From contig NZ_JAHSTW010000006.1 in the NCBI RefSeq assembly GCF_019145195.1, forward strand, positions 62,001 through 126,000: a stretch of DNA of 64,000 bases. Reading direction: 5' to 3'. The translations under genes and the position numbers were made by a program. The notes beneath the pieces are model-generated. The model searched no databases. It had not been told where the DNA came from and was given only the letters and a program-made list of their open reading frames with translations. Source of the DNA: Pseudomonas siliginis. Its GTDB lineage: Bacteria > Pseudomonadota > Gammaproteobacteria > Pseudomonadales > Pseudomonadaceae. Below, in pieces: positions 36,830 to 46,250 of this stretch (position 1 is its first letter; each line of letters opens with the position of its first letter).

Positions 36830-39475
36830 TCAGCAGTCCAGTGGGTTGCGTTTTTCCGGGTCGATGCCGAACTTGACGATGGCCTCGGCCACGACTTTAG
36901 GTTCGATATCACCACGGTCAGCCAGTGCTTCCAGGGCTGCCAACACCACGAAATGACGGTCGACTTCGAAGAAATGACGCAGTTTCTTGCGGCTGTCGCT
37001 GCGGCCGAAACCGTCGGTGCCCAGGACTTTGAATTCCTTGGACGGTACCCACTGACGGATCTGCTCGGCGAACAGCTTCATGTAGTCGGTAGAGGCAATG
37101 ACCGGACCTTTACGGCCGTTCAGGCACTCTTCGACGTAGCTCAGCTTAGGCTTCTGGCCAGGCTTGAGACGGTTGCTGCGCTCTACGGCGAGGCCGTCGC
37201 GACGCAGTTCGTTGAAGCTGGTAACGCTCCACACGTCAGCGCCGATGTTGAACTCTTCACGCAGGATCTTCGCCGCTTCACGCACTTCACGCAGGATGGT
37301 GCCGGAGCCCATCAGCTGAACGTGGTGCGCCGCATCGCGGGTGTCTTCCTCGAGCAGGTACATGCCTTTCTTGATGCCTTCTTCGGCACCGGCCGGCATG
37401 GCTGGCTGCTGGTACGACTCGTTCATCACGGTGATGTAGTAGAAGATGTCCTGTTGCTCTTCGGTCATCTTCTTCATGCCGTCCTGAATGATCACCGCCA
37501 GCTCGTAGCCGTAGGTCGGATCGTAGGTGCGGCAGTTCGGGATGGTCGCGGCCAGCAGGTGGCTGTGACCATCTTCGTGCTGCAGACCTTCACCGTTCAG
37601 GGTGGTACGCCCGGCGGTGCCGCCGATCAGGAAGCCACGGGTACGGCTGTCACCAGCGGCCCAGGCCAGGTCGCCGATACGCTGGAAGCCGAACATCGAG
37701 TAGAAGATGTAGAACGGCAGCATTGGCTGGTTGTGGCTGGAGTACGAAGTACCGGCAGCGATGAACGAGCTCATGGCGCCCGCTTCGTTGATGCCTTCTT
37801 CAAGGATCTGACCTTTCTGGTCTTCCTTGTAGAACATCACCTGGTCTTTATCGACTGGCTCGTAGAGCTGGCCGACGGAGGAGTAGATGCCCAACTGACG
37901 GAACATGCCTTCCATACCGAAGGTACGGGCTTCGTCCGGGATGATCGGGACGATGCGCGGGCCGATTTCCTTGTCCTTGACCAGTTGCGCGAGGATCCGC
38001 ACGAAAGCCATGGTGGTGGAAATTTCACGGTCGCCCGAGCCATCGAGGATGGCTTTCAGAGTGTCCAGATCCGGAGTCGGTACGCTGAAGCTCTGCGCGC
38101 GGCGCTGTGGCACGAAACCGCCCAGTGCGGCACGGCGCTCGGCCAGATAACGCGCTTCGGCGCTGTTTGGCTCCGGCTTGAAGAACGGCAGGTTCTCCAG
38201 CTCCTCGTCCTTGACCGGGATGTCGAAGCGGTCGCGGAACAGCTTCAGGCTGTCGACGTCGACTTTCTTGGTGTTGTGCGCAGTGTTTTTCGCTTCGCCG
38301 GCACCGGTGCCATAACCCTTGATGGTCTTGGCGAGGATGACGGTCGGTTGTTCCTTGTGGTTGACCGCTTCGTGGTACGCCGCGTAGACCTTGTACGGGT
38401 CGTGGCCGCCACGGTTGAGTTTCCAGATCTCGTCGTCGGACAGATCGGCAACCATCGCCTTGAGTTCAGGCGTGTTGAAGAAGTGCTCGCGAACGAACGC
38501 GCCGTCTTTGGCTTTGTAGTTCTGGTACTCGCCGTCGATGACTTCGTCCATGCGGCGTTGCAGGATACCGTCGACGTCTTTGGCCAGCAGCGGGTCCCAG
38601 AAACGGCCCCAGATGACTTTGGTCACGTTCCACTGTGCACCACGGAACACGCCTTCGAGTTCCTGGATGATCTTGCCGTTGCCGCGAACCGGGCCGTCGA
38701 GGCGCTGCAGGTTGCAGTTGATGACGAAGATCAGGTTGTCCAGCTTCTCGCGGCCGGCCAGGGAGATCGCGCCCAGGGATTCCGGCTCGTCGCACTCGCC
38801 GTCGCCCAGGAAGCACCAGACTTTCTGTTTGCCCGGCTGGATGAAACCGCGGTGCTCCAGGTACTTCATGAAGCGCGCCTGGTAGATCGCCTGGATTGGA
38901 CCCAGACCCATCGATACGGTCGGGAACTGCCAGAAGTCAGGCATCAGCCAAGGGTGCGGGTAGGACGACAGGCCTTGACCATCGACTTCCTGACGGAAGT
39001 TGTTCATCTGGTCTTCGGTGATGCGGCCTTCCATGAATGCGCGGGCGTAAACGCCTGGCGAGGTGTGGCCCTGGAAGTAGATCAGGTCGCCGCCGTGTTC
39101 GTCGGTCGGGGCCTGGAAGAAATAGTTGAAGCCGATGTCATACAGGGTCGCACTGGAAGCGAAGCTGGAGATGTGACCACCCAGGTCCGAATCTCGCAGG
39201 TTCGTGCGCATTACCATGGCCATCGCGTTCCAGCGTACCAGCGAGCGAATGCGGCGTTCCATGAACAGGTCGCCAGGCATGCGTGCTTCGTGGGTAACGG
39301 GGATCGTGTTGCGGTAAGGCGTGGTGATCGCGTAAGGGAGCTGCGAGCCGCTGCGGGTCGCGAGTTCGCCCATACGGGTCATCAGATAGTGAGCACGGTC
39401 TTCGCCTTCTTTGTCGAGAACCGATTCCAGGGCGTCCAGCCATTCCTGGGTTTCGACGGGATCGAGGTCTTGCAT
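36830..39475 (-). CDS. aceE: Pyruvate dehydrogenase E1 component (homodimeric)
   Basis: An 881-residue thiamine-diphosphate enzyme that decarboxylates pyruvate and acetylates the E2 lipoyl group, feeding glycolytic carbon into the TCA cycle. Visible landmarks are the TPP-binding motif GDGECDEPESLGAISLAGRE near residue 230, INCNLQRLDGPVRGNG, TIKGYGTGAGEAKNT near 390 and IAAGTSYSSHNQPMLPF near 570. Length matches the E. coli type homodimeric E1 (887). First gene of aceEF, divergent from glnE. The 384-base upstream gap contains two TAGT-N3-ACTA palindromes, which would suit a PdhR/FadR-type GntR repressor. Confidence 0.97.
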   Translation of the reverse strand: MQDLDPVETQEWLDALESVLDKEGEDRAHYLMTRMGELATRSGSQLPYAITTPYRNTIPVTHEARMPGDLFMERRIRSLVRWNAMAMVMRTNLRDSDLGGHISSFASSATLYDIGFNYFFQAPTDEHGGDLIYFQGHTSPGVYARAFMEGRITEDQMNNFRQEVDGQGLSSYPHPWLMPDFWQFPTVSMGLGPIQAIYQARFMKYLEHRGFIQPGKQKVWCFLGDGECDEPESLGAISLAGREKLDNLIFVINCNLQRLDGPVRGNGKIIQELEGVFRGAQWNVTKVIWGRFWDPLLAKDVDGILQRRMDEVIDGEYQNYKAKDGAFVREHFFNTPELKAMVADLSDDEIWKLNRGGHDPYKVYAAYHEAVNHKEQPTVILAKTIKGYGTGAGEAKNTAHNTKKVDVDSLKLFRDRFDIPVKDEELENLPFFKPEPNSAEARYLAERRAALGGFVPQRRAQSFSVPTPDLDTLKAILDGSGDREISTTMAFVRILAQLVKDKEIGPRIVPIIPDEARTFGMEGMFRQLGIYSSVGQLYEPVDKDQVMFYKEDQKGQILEEGINEAGAMSSFIAAGTSYSSHNQPMLPFYIFYSMFGFQRIGDLAWAAGDSRTRGFLIGGTAGRTTLNGEGLQHEDGHSHLLAATIPNCRTYDPTYGYELAVIIQDGMKKMTEEQQDIFYYITVMNESYQQPAMPAGAEEGIKKGMYLLEEDTRDAAHHVQLMGSGTILREVREAAKILREEFNIGADVWSVTSFNELRRDGLAVERSNRLKPGQKPKLSYVEECLNGRKGPVIASTDYMKLFAEQIRQWVPSKEFKVLGTDGFGRSDSRKKLRHFFEVDRHFVVLAALEALADRGDIEPKVVAEAIVKFGIDPEKRNPLDC

Positions 39476-39859
39476 GGCTTGCTCCAGGGCGGAAAGGCTT
39501 CCAGAATCGGTTGCCTGAGTTTGCGACTGGCCTTGTGGGCAGACGATTTAAAATTCTTGGATTGCCGACAGGTTGTTCCGGCGGCGTGTAGTTTTACTAC
39601 AAATCTTCCGGCATTTCAGCCTTTCGAATGTATAGACGAGTAGTAAAACTACAGATGAAAGGCTTGTGGCCTCCGACTGCGTTGTGAGAATAATCGTTAA
39701 GGCGGGTCGATTTCCATCCGAATAAGGTGAAAGTTTGATGCTGGATGCCAAAGAAGAAGAAATTTCAGCTATTTCTAACTTTTGTTCGACAGTCCTTCAC
39801 GTAGCGGGTTTTCATCATTCACTACAAGCGGCCCTCAATACGCCGATCAAGGATAGACC
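39476..39859. promoter_or_regulatory. aceE-glnE divergent control region with two GntR-type operators
   Basis: Two palindromes fit the FadR-subfamily GntR consensus TNGTNNNACNA: TAGTTTTACTA at 39589-39599 (extended palindrome TGTAGTTTTACTACA, 39587-39601) and TAGTAAAACTA at 39641-39651, 52 bases apart. They lie 114-176 bases before aceE. The region is AT-rich compared with the flanks. A pyruvate-sensing PdhR-like repressor acting on aceEF is the natural reading. No gene was found in the gap. Confidence 0.6.
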
Positions 39860-42799
39860 ATGACCCTGCCCGTGCTTGCCGAACTGCCCGCCATTCTCCT
39901 GCCGTTGGTCAGCCGATCCGAGCAGTCGTTCCGTACGTCCGTCGCCGCCCTTGAAGACGATCACGGCCTGTCGAACTGGACGCCGGAGCGCTGGGCGCAA
40001 TTCGCCCGCGTCAGCGCCGCCAGCGAATTTGTCATTGAACAGAGCATTCGTGACCCTTTGATGTTGCTGTCGCTGGTGGCGTCCGGCGAACTTGATCGAG
40101 CATTTGCGCCCGGCGAGCTGTGCGCACAGATTGCCGCCGCTGCGAACAGCGCGCAGAGCGAAGACGAACTCGGCCGCGCCTTGCGCCGCCAGCGCGCACG
40201 CCATCAGGTGCGGATCATCTGGCGCGACCTGACCCGCCAGGCCGATCTGGTGCAGACCTGCCGCGACCTCTCGGACATGGCCGACGCCACCATCGATCAG
40301 GCTTATCAATGGCTGTACAGCCGCCACTGCGAGCAGTTCGGCACGCCGACCGGCCGGCGCAGTGGTGAGCCGCAGCAGATGGTCATCCTCGGCATGGGCA
40401 AACTCGGCGCGGTCGAGCTGAATCTGTCTTCCGACATCGACCTGATCTTCGCCTACCCCGAAGGCGGCGAAACCGTCGGCGTGAAACGCTCGCTGGACAA
40501 TCAGGAATTCTTCATCCGCCTCGGCCAGCGTCTGATCAAGGCGCTCGATCCGATGACCGTCGACGGCTTCGTCTTCCGCGTCGACATGCGCCTGCGTCCA
40601 TACGGATCGTCTGGTGCGCTGGTGCTCAGCTTCAACGCGCTGGAGCAGTATTACCAGGATCAGGGCCGCGACTGGGAACGCTACGCGATGATCAAGGCGC
40701 GGGTGGTGGCTGGCGATCAGGTTGCCGGCGCGCAGTTGCTCGACATGCTGCGGCCGTTCGTTTATCGGCGCTATCTGGACTTCTCGGCGATCGAAGCGCT
40801 GCGCACCATGAAGCAGTTGATCCAGCAGGAAGTGCGGCGCAAGGGCATGGCCGACAACATCAAGCTCGGCTCCGGCGGCATTCGTGAAGTCGAGTTCATC
40901 GCTCAGGCCTTTCAACTGATCCACGGTGGCCGCGACCTGAGCCTGCAACGGCGTCCTCTATTAAAGGTGCTGAGCACGCTGGAAGGGCAGGGCTATCTGC
41001 CGCCGGCGGTGGTCAGCGAATTGCGCGAGGGTTACGAGTTTCTGCGTTACACCGAACATGCCATTCAAGCGATTGCCGACCGTCAGACGCAAATGCTGCC
41101 GGACAGCGCTCAGGATCAGGCGCGGATCGCCTTCATGCTGGGTTTCGCCGATTGGTCGGCGTTCCACGAACAGCTGATGTACTGGCGCGGGCGCGTGGCC
41201 TGGCATTTCGCTCAGGTGATCGCCGATCCCGATGAGGAAGAGGGCAGCGAAAGCGAAGTGGTGGTCGGTGGCGAATGGCTGCCGCTGTGGGAGGAAGAAC
41301 AGGACGAGGAGGCCGCGTGCCGGCAGTTGCAGGAAGGCGGTTTCGCCGATGCCGGCAAAGCCCTGAAGGCGCTGGCCGGTTTGCGCGGCAGTCCGCAACT
41401 GCGCGCGATGCAGCGGTTGGGACGTGAACGTCTGGATGCCTTTATTCCGCGACTGCTCGCGCAAGCGGTGGAGCATGACAATCCCGATCTGGTACTCGAG
41501 CGCGTGCTGCCGCTGGTGGAAGCGGTGGCGCGGCGTTCGGCGTATCTGGTGTTGCTCACGGAAAACCCCGGTGCGCTGCGCCGCCTGCTGACCTTGTGTG
41601 CGGCGAGCCCGTGGATTGCCGAGCAGATCACGCGCTTCCCGCTGCTGCTCGACGAATTGCTCAACGAAGGTCGGCTGTTCAAGCCGCCGCTGGCGCCGGA
41701 ACTGGCGGCCGAGTTGCGCGAACGCCTGACGCGAATTCCCGAGGACGACCTCGAGCAGCAAATGGAAGCCCTGCGCCATTTCAAACTGGCGCACCGCTTG
41801 CGCGTCGCCGCCTCGGAAATCGCCGGCAGCCTGCCGTTGATGAAAGTCAGCGATTACCTGACCTGGCTGGCAGAAGCGATTCTCGAACAGGTGCTGGCCC
41901 TGGCCTGGCGGCAGACTGTGGCCAAGTACGGCACGCCGCTGCGCACCGACGGCACGCTGTGTGATCCCGGCTTCATCATTGTCGGTTATGGCAAAGTCGG
42001 CGGTATCGAATTGGGGCATGGTTCCGATCTGGATCTGGTGTTCATCCATGACGGCGATCCGCAGGCGGAAACCGACGGGCCGAAATCCATCGACGGCGCG
42101 CAGTTCTTCACGCGCCTGGGGCAGCGGATCATCCACCTGCTCACAGCGCAGACCAACTCCGGCCAGCTGTATGAAGTGGACATGCGCCTGCGGCCGTCCG
42201 GCGCTTCCGGGCTGCTGGTGAGTTCCCTCGGCGCGTTCGCGCGCTATCAGCAAAACGAAGCATGGACCTGGGAGCATCAAGCCTTGGTGCGCGCGCGGGT
42301 GCTGGTGGGCAGTCAGGATGTTGGCCACGCTTTTGAAAAAGTCCGCGCGCAGGTGTTGGGCAAACCACGGGATCTGGCCAAACTGCAACAGGAAGTCAGC
42401 GAGATGCGCGCCAAGATGCGCGACAACCTTGGTACCCGCAGCACCGCAGCCGGCACGGCGGCGAACGCTTTCGATGCGGGCGTGCCGTTTGACCTCAAGC
42501 AGGACGCCGGAGGTATCGTCGATATTGAATTTATGGTGCAATACGCGGCCCTGGCGTGGTCGCACAGCCATCCGCCGCTGCTGCGCTGGACCGATAACAT
42601 CCGCATTCTGGAAGAGCTGGAACACGAACGGCTGATGCCCGCCGAAGATGCCAGTCTGTTGCGCGAGGCTTACAAGGCCTACCGCTCCGCCGCCCACCGG
42701 CAGGCCTTGCAGAAGGACGCCGGGGTGATACCGGGCGACCAGTTTGCCGACGAACGCCGGCAGGTTTTGCGGATTTGGAAAGAGATGGGGCTAAGCTGA
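39860..42799 (+). CDS. glnE: Bifunctional glutamine synthetase adenylyltransferase/deadenylase GlnE
   Basis: A 979-residue enzyme that inactivates glutamine synthetase by adding AMP to a tyrosine and reactivates it by phosphorolysis, under control of PII. It has two nucleotidyltransferase domains, each with its GxGKxG...DxD motif: GMGKLGAVELNLSSDIDLIF near residue 178 (deadenylylating half) and GYGKVGGIELGHGSDLDLVF near 712 (adenylylating half). Each is followed by a helical regulatory segment. MRLRPYGSSGALV and MRLRPSGASGLLV are the matching downstream blocks, underlining the internal duplication. Start ATG at 39860 and length match the family. Divergent from aceE and upstream of the LPS core genes. 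Confidence 0.96.
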   Translation: MTLPVLAELPAILLPLVSRSEQSFRTSVAALEDDHGLSNWTPERWAQFARVSAASEFVIEQSIRDPLMLLSLVASGELDRAFAPGELCAQIAAAANSAQSEDELGRALRRQRARHQVRIIWRDLTRQADLVQTCRDLSDMADATIDQAYQWLYSRHCEQFGTPTGRRSGEPQQMVILGMGKLGAVELNLSSDIDLIFAYPEGGETVGVKRSLDNQEFFIRLGQRLIKALDPMTVDGFVFRVDMRLRPYGSSGALVLSFNALEQYYQDQGRDWERYAMIKARVVAGDQVAGAQLLDMLRPFVYRRYLDFSAIEALRTMKQLIQQEVRRKGMADNIKLGSGGIREVEFIAQAFQLIHGGRDLSLQRRPLLKVLSTLEGQGYLPPAVVSELREGYEFLRYTEHAIQAIADRQTQMLPDSAQDQARIAFMLGFADWSAFHEQLMYWRGRVAWHFAQVIADPDEEEGSESEVVVGGEWLPLWEEEQDEEAACRQLQEGGFADAGKALKALAGLRGSPQLRAMQRLGRERLDAFIPRLLAQAVEHDNPDLVLERVLPLVEAVARRSAYLVLLTENPGALRRLLTLCAASPWIAEQITRFPLLLDELLNEGRLFKPPLAPELAAELRERLTRIPEDDLEQQMEALRHFKLAHRLRVAASEIAGSLPLMKVSDYLTWLAEAILEQVLALAWRQTVAKYGTPLRTDGTLCDPGFIIVGYGKVGGIELGHGSDLDLVFIHDGDPQAETDGPKSIDGAQFFTRLGQRIIHLLTAQTNSGQLYEVDMRLRPSGASGLLVSSLGAFARYQQNEAWTWEHQALVRARVLVGSQDVGHAFEKVRAQVLGKPRDLAKLQQEVSEMRAKMRDNLGTRSTAAGTAANAFDAGVPFDLKQDAGGIVDIEFMVQYAALAWSHSHPPLLRWTDNIRILEELEHERLMPAEDASLLREAYKAYRSAAHRQALQKDAGVIPGDQFADERRQVLRIWKEMGLS

Positions 42800-42863
42800 A
42801 AGCGGTTTATGCAGCACCCACAGTAATCTGCGCTGAAATGCAGATGTTGAAACAGATGCAAAA

Positions 42864-42957
42864 CCCTGTGGGAGCTGGCTTGCCAGCGATAGCGGAGTAT
42901 CAGACGACAATAATGTTGAATGTGAAGACCCCATCGCGGGCAAGCCCGCTCCCACAG
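42864..42957. repeat. REP palindrome pair (GTGGGAGCTGGCTTGCC subtype), copy 5
   Basis: Arms CCCTGTGGGAGCTGGCTTGCC shortened, and GGCAAGCCCGCTCCCACAG, with centre-specific sequence. Located between glnE and waaF, separating the nitrogen gene from the LPS core operon. Confidence 0.85.
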
Positions 42958-43031
42958 TAGATCTACAGTGTTTGTAGAATTATCGAGGCGGGGAGGCGTA
43001 AATGCCTCCCCGGTTCGTTTTTGGAAACCAC

Positions 43032-44066
43032 ATGAATATTCTGATCGTTGGGCCCAGTTGGGTCGGTGACATGGTGATGGCGCAGACACTGTTTCAGTGT
43101 CTCAAACAGCGCCACCCGCAATGCGCAATCGACGTGCTGGCGCCCGAATGGAGCCGGCCGATCCTTGAGCGCATGCCCGAAGTGCGCAAGGCCTTGAGCT
43201 TCCCGCTCGGCCACGGCGCGCTGGAACTGGCGACGCGCCGGCGCATCGGCAAATCCCTGCGCGGTCAGTACGATCAGGCGATCCTGCTGCCCAACTCGCT
43301 GAAATCGGCACTGGTGCCGTTTTTTGCCGGCATCCCGAAACGCACTGGCTGGCGCGGCGAGTTCCGCTATGGCCTGCTCAACGACGTGCGCACTCTCGAC
43401 AAGCAACGCTACCCGCTGATGATCGAGCGTTTCATGGCGCTGGCCTATGAAGCGAACGCCGAGCTGCCGAAGCCGTACCCGCGCCCGAGTCTGCAAATCG
43501 ACCCGGTGACCCGCGAAGCGGCACTGGCCAAATTCGGCCTGAGCCTTGATCGCCCGGTCCTGGCCCTGTGCCCCGGGGCCGAGTTCGGCGAATCCAAGCG
43601 CTGGCCGTCCGAGCATTACGCCAAGGTCGCCGAAGCGCGCATCCGCGAAGGCTGGCAGGTGTGGCTGTTCGGCTCGAAAAACGATCACGCGGTCGGCGAA
43701 GACATTCGCGCCCGGCTGATCCCGGGCCTGCGTGAAGAATCGGTCAACCTCAGCGGCGGCACCTCGCTGGCCGAGGCCATTGACCTGCTCTCATGCGCCG
43801 ATTCCGTTGTGTCCAATGACTCCGGCCTGATGCACGTCGCTGCGGCATTGAATCGTCCGCTGGTCGCGGTGTACGGCTCGACCTCGCCGGGCTTCACCCC
43901 GCCGCTGGCCGAGCAGGTCGAGATCGTGCGCCTGGGCATCGAATGCAGCCCGTGCTTCGATCGAACTTGCCGGTTCGGCCATTACAACTGCCTGCGCCAG
44001 CTGATGCCGGACGCGGTCAACGATGCCTTGCAGAAGTTGCAGGGCTCCGTGGTCGAGGTTCATTAA
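43032..44066 (+). CDS. waaF: ADP-heptose:LPS heptosyltransferase II (WaaF)
   Basis: A 344-residue GT9 glycosyltransferase that adds the second L-glycero-D-manno-heptose to the inner core of LPS on the cytoplasmic face of the inner membrane. It starts NILIVGPSWVGDMVMAQTL, the acceptor-side nucleotide fold, and carries LCPGAEFGESKRWP near 178 and SNDSGLMHVAAAL near 262 for ADP-heptose binding. The C-terminal CSPCFDRTCRFGHYNC cysteine cluster is also typical of the family. The open frame begins at 43002, but ATG 43032 starts the conserved N-terminus. First gene of the core cluster; the following waaC begins one base after its stop. Confidence 0.95.
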   Translation: MNILIVGPSWVGDMVMAQTLFQCLKQRHPQCAIDVLAPEWSRPILERMPEVRKALSFPLGHGALELATRRRIGKSLRGQYDQAILLPNSLKSALVPFFAGIPKRTGWRGEFRYGLLNDVRTLDKQRYPLMIERFMALAYEANAELPKPYPRPSLQIDPVTREAALAKFGLSLDRPVLALCPGAEFGESKRWPSEHYAKVAEARIREGWQVWLFGSKNDHAVGEDIRARLIPGLREESVNLSGGTSLAEAIDLLSCADSVVSNDSGLMHVAAALNRPLVAVYGSTSPGFTPPLAEQVEIVRLGIECSPCFDRTCRFGHYNCLRQLMPDAVNDALQKLQGSVVEVH

Positions 44067-44067
44067 C

Positions 44068-45129
44068 TTGCGGGTATTGCTGATCAAGACTTCATCGCTG
44101 GGCGACGTGATTCACGCGTTGCCAGCGCTGACCGACGCCGCCCGGGCCATTCCCGGAATCAAGTTCGACTGGGTGGTGGAAGAGGGCTTCGCCGAGATTC
44201 CGAGCTGGCACCCGGCGGTCGATAAAGTGATTCCGGTGGCGATCCGCCGCTGGCGCAAGAATTTGTGGAAAACCATCACCAGCGGCGAGTGGAAACGCTT
44301 CAAGCAAAGCGTGCGCGCCAATAAATACGATCTGGTGATCGACGCTCAAGGCCTGCTGAAAAGTGCCTGGCTGACCCGCTACGTCAAAGCCCCGGTCGCC
44401 GGCCTCGATAAAACCTCCGCGCGCGAGCCGGTGGCTGCGCGCTTCTACAATCGCAAACTCGCTGTCGCGCGAGGCCAGCACGCCGTCGAGCGCGTACGCC
44501 AGTTATTCGCCATCGCTCTGGGTTACGACTTGCCCAAAGGCCTCGGCGATTACGGCCTCAACGTCGAGCGACTGGTCGAGTTGCCACGCAAGAACGCTTA
44601 CGTGGTGTTCCTCCACGGCACCACTTGGGACACCAAGCACTGGCCGGAACTCTACTGGCGCGAGCTGACCGAGCGGGTCGGCTACCTCGGCGTTGGCGTG
44701 AAGCTGCCGTGGGGCAACCCACAGGAAAAGGCCCGCGCCGAACGCATCGCCGCCGGCTTCAAGCACGCTGAGGTGCTGCCGAAACTCAATCTGGCTGGCG
44801 TTGGCAAAGTGCTCGCCGGCGCGCAGGCTTGCGTGGCGGTGGACACCGGGCTCGGCCATCTGGCCGCTGCGCTGGATGTGCCGACCATCTCGTTGTTCGG
44901 CCCGACCAACCCGGGCCTGACCGGCGCTTACGGCAAGCTGCAGATTCATCTGGCCAGCGACTTCCCGTGCGCGCCCTGCATGCAGAAAAAATGTACCTAT
45001 CAACCGACCGCGCAGGATGCCCGTCAGTTTGACCTGAAACGCGAGCAGCCTTTGTGCTTCACGCGTGTGAACCCCGAGCGTGTCGCCAGCCGACTGAGCA
45101 CGTTGTTAATGGCTGAGGAGCTGCGCTGA
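44068..45129 (+). CDS. waaC: LPS heptosyltransferase I (WaaC)
   Basis: A 353-residue GT9 enzyme that attaches the first heptose to Kdo of the inner core. Motifs: RVLLIKTSSLGDVIHALPAL at the N-terminus, FLHGTTWDTKHWP near 190, DTGLGHLAAALDVPTISLFGPTNP near 265 and CAPCMQKKC near the C-terminus. The start is a TTG at 44068, two bases after the waaF stop at 44066: the conserved protein begins exactly there and no ATG is available; the upstream in-frame ATG lies inside waaF. Its stop TGA overlaps the waaG ATG by one base. Loss of the enzyme is known to give deep-rough LPS. Confidence 0.95.
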   Translation: MRVLLIKTSSLGDVIHALPALTDAARAIPGIKFDWVVEEGFAEIPSWHPAVDKVIPVAIRRWRKNLWKTITSGEWKRFKQSVRANKYDLVIDAQGLLKSAWLTRYVKAPVAGLDKTSAREPVAARFYNRKLAVARGQHAVERVRQLFAIALGYDLPKGLGDYGLNVERLVELPRKNAYVVFLHGTTWDTKHWPELYWRELTERVGYLGVGVKLPWGNPQEKARAERIAAGFKHAEVLPKLNLAGVGKVLAGAQACVAVDTGLGHLAAALDVPTISLFGPTNPGLTGAYGKLQIHLASDFPCAPCMQKKCTYQPTAQDARQFDLKREQPLCFTRVNPERVASRLSTLLMAEELR

Positions 45130-46250
45130 TGCAATTGGCATTTGTCCTGTACAAATATTTCCCCTTCGGTGGCTTGCAGCGCGACTTCATGCGCATCGCC
45201 CTCGAATGCCAGAAACGCGGCCATCAGATTCGCGTCTACACGCTGATCTGGGAAGGCGACGTGCCCCCGGGTTTCGAGGTGCTGGTGGCGCCGGTCAAAG
45301 CGTTCTTCAACCACCGTCGCAACGAAAAGCTCAGCGCGTGGATGGCAGCGGATCTGGCCAAGCGTCCGGTCGATCGCTTGATCGGCTTCAACAAGATGCC
45401 GGGCCTGGACGTCTACTACGCCGCCGACGGCTGCTTCGAAGACAAGGCGCAGAACCTGCGCAACTCGCTGTACCGCCGTTGGGGCCGCTATCGCCACTTC
45501 GCCGATTATGAGCGCGCCGTGTTCGCCAAGGACGCGAAGACCGAAGTGCTGATGATTTCCGAAGTGCAGCAGCCGCTGTTCATCAAGTATTACGACACGC
45601 CGCTCGAGCGCTTCCACCTGCTGCCGCCGGGCATTGCCCAGGATCGTCGGCGGCCGGCGAATGCCGATGAGATTCGCGCCGGTTTCCGCGCTGAATTCAA
45701 TCTCAAGGACGACGAGTTGCTGCTGGTGCAGATCGGCTCCGGCTTCAAGACCAAGGGTGTCGATCGCAGCCTCAAGGCGCTGGCCGCCCTGCCGCCCGAG
45801 TTGAGAAAACGCACCCGGCTGTTTGTAATCGGCCAGGATGACCCCAAATTGTTCCAGATGCAGAGTGCGACGCTGGGCCTGGGCGACAATGTGACCTTCC
45901 TTAAAGGGCGCAGCGATATCCCGCGCTTCCTGCTCGGCGCTGATCTGTTGATCCACCCGGCCTACAACGAAAACACCGGCACCGTGCTGCTTGAAGCGCT
46001 GGTGGCCGGGTTGCCGGTGCTGGTCAGTGCGGTCTGCGGTTACGCCCATTACATCGCCGAAGCCGATGCCGGGCGAGTGCTGGACGAGCCGTTCGAGCAG
46101 GCGCAACTGACCCGATACCTGACCGAGATGTTGAGCGACGACGCTGCACGGGCGGCCTGGAGCCGTAACGGTCTGGCCTTCGCCGAGACGGCCGACCTCT
46201 ACAGCATGCCGCAGCACGCGGCGGATGTGATTCTGGCGGAGCACGCTTAA
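45129..46250 (+). CDS. waaG: UDP-glucose/galactosamine-type core glycosyltransferase WaaG
   Basis: A 373-residue GT4 (GT-B fold) glycosyltransferase acting on the LPS core; in E. coli it adds the first outer-core glucose to heptose II, in P. aeruginosa a galactosamine. It begins LAFVLYKYFPFGGLQRDFMR, the acceptor-binding loop, and shows the donor-binding block GSGFKTKGVDRSLKAL near 200 and HPAYNENTGTVLLEALVAGLPV near 278 with the EX7E pair. Start ATG overlaps the waaC stop (TGATG) and its own stop overlaps the waaP start, so translation is coupled. Length is normal. Confidence 0.94.
   Translation: MQLAFVLYKYFPFGGLQRDFMRIALECQKRGHQIRVYTLIWEGDVPPGFEVLVAPVKAFFNHRRNEKLSAWMAADLAKRPVDRLIGFNKMPGLDVYYAADGCFEDKAQNLRNSLYRRWGRYRHFADYERAVFAKDAKTEVLMISEVQQPLFIKYYDTPLERFHLLPPGIAQDRRRPANADEIRAGFRAEFNLKDDELLLVQIGSGFKTKGVDRSLKALAALPPELRKRTRLFVIGQDDPKLFQMQSATLGLGDNVTFLKGRSDIPRFLLGADLLIHPAYNENTGTVLLEALVAGLPVLVSAVCGYAHYIAEADAGRVLDEPFEQAQLTRYLTEMLSDDAARAAWSRNGLAFAETADLYSMPQHAADVILAEHA

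Noticed and set aside
36953..39643. Open frame of 896 codons on the plus strand
   Set aside because: Antisense to aceE with biased composition and no recognisable protein.
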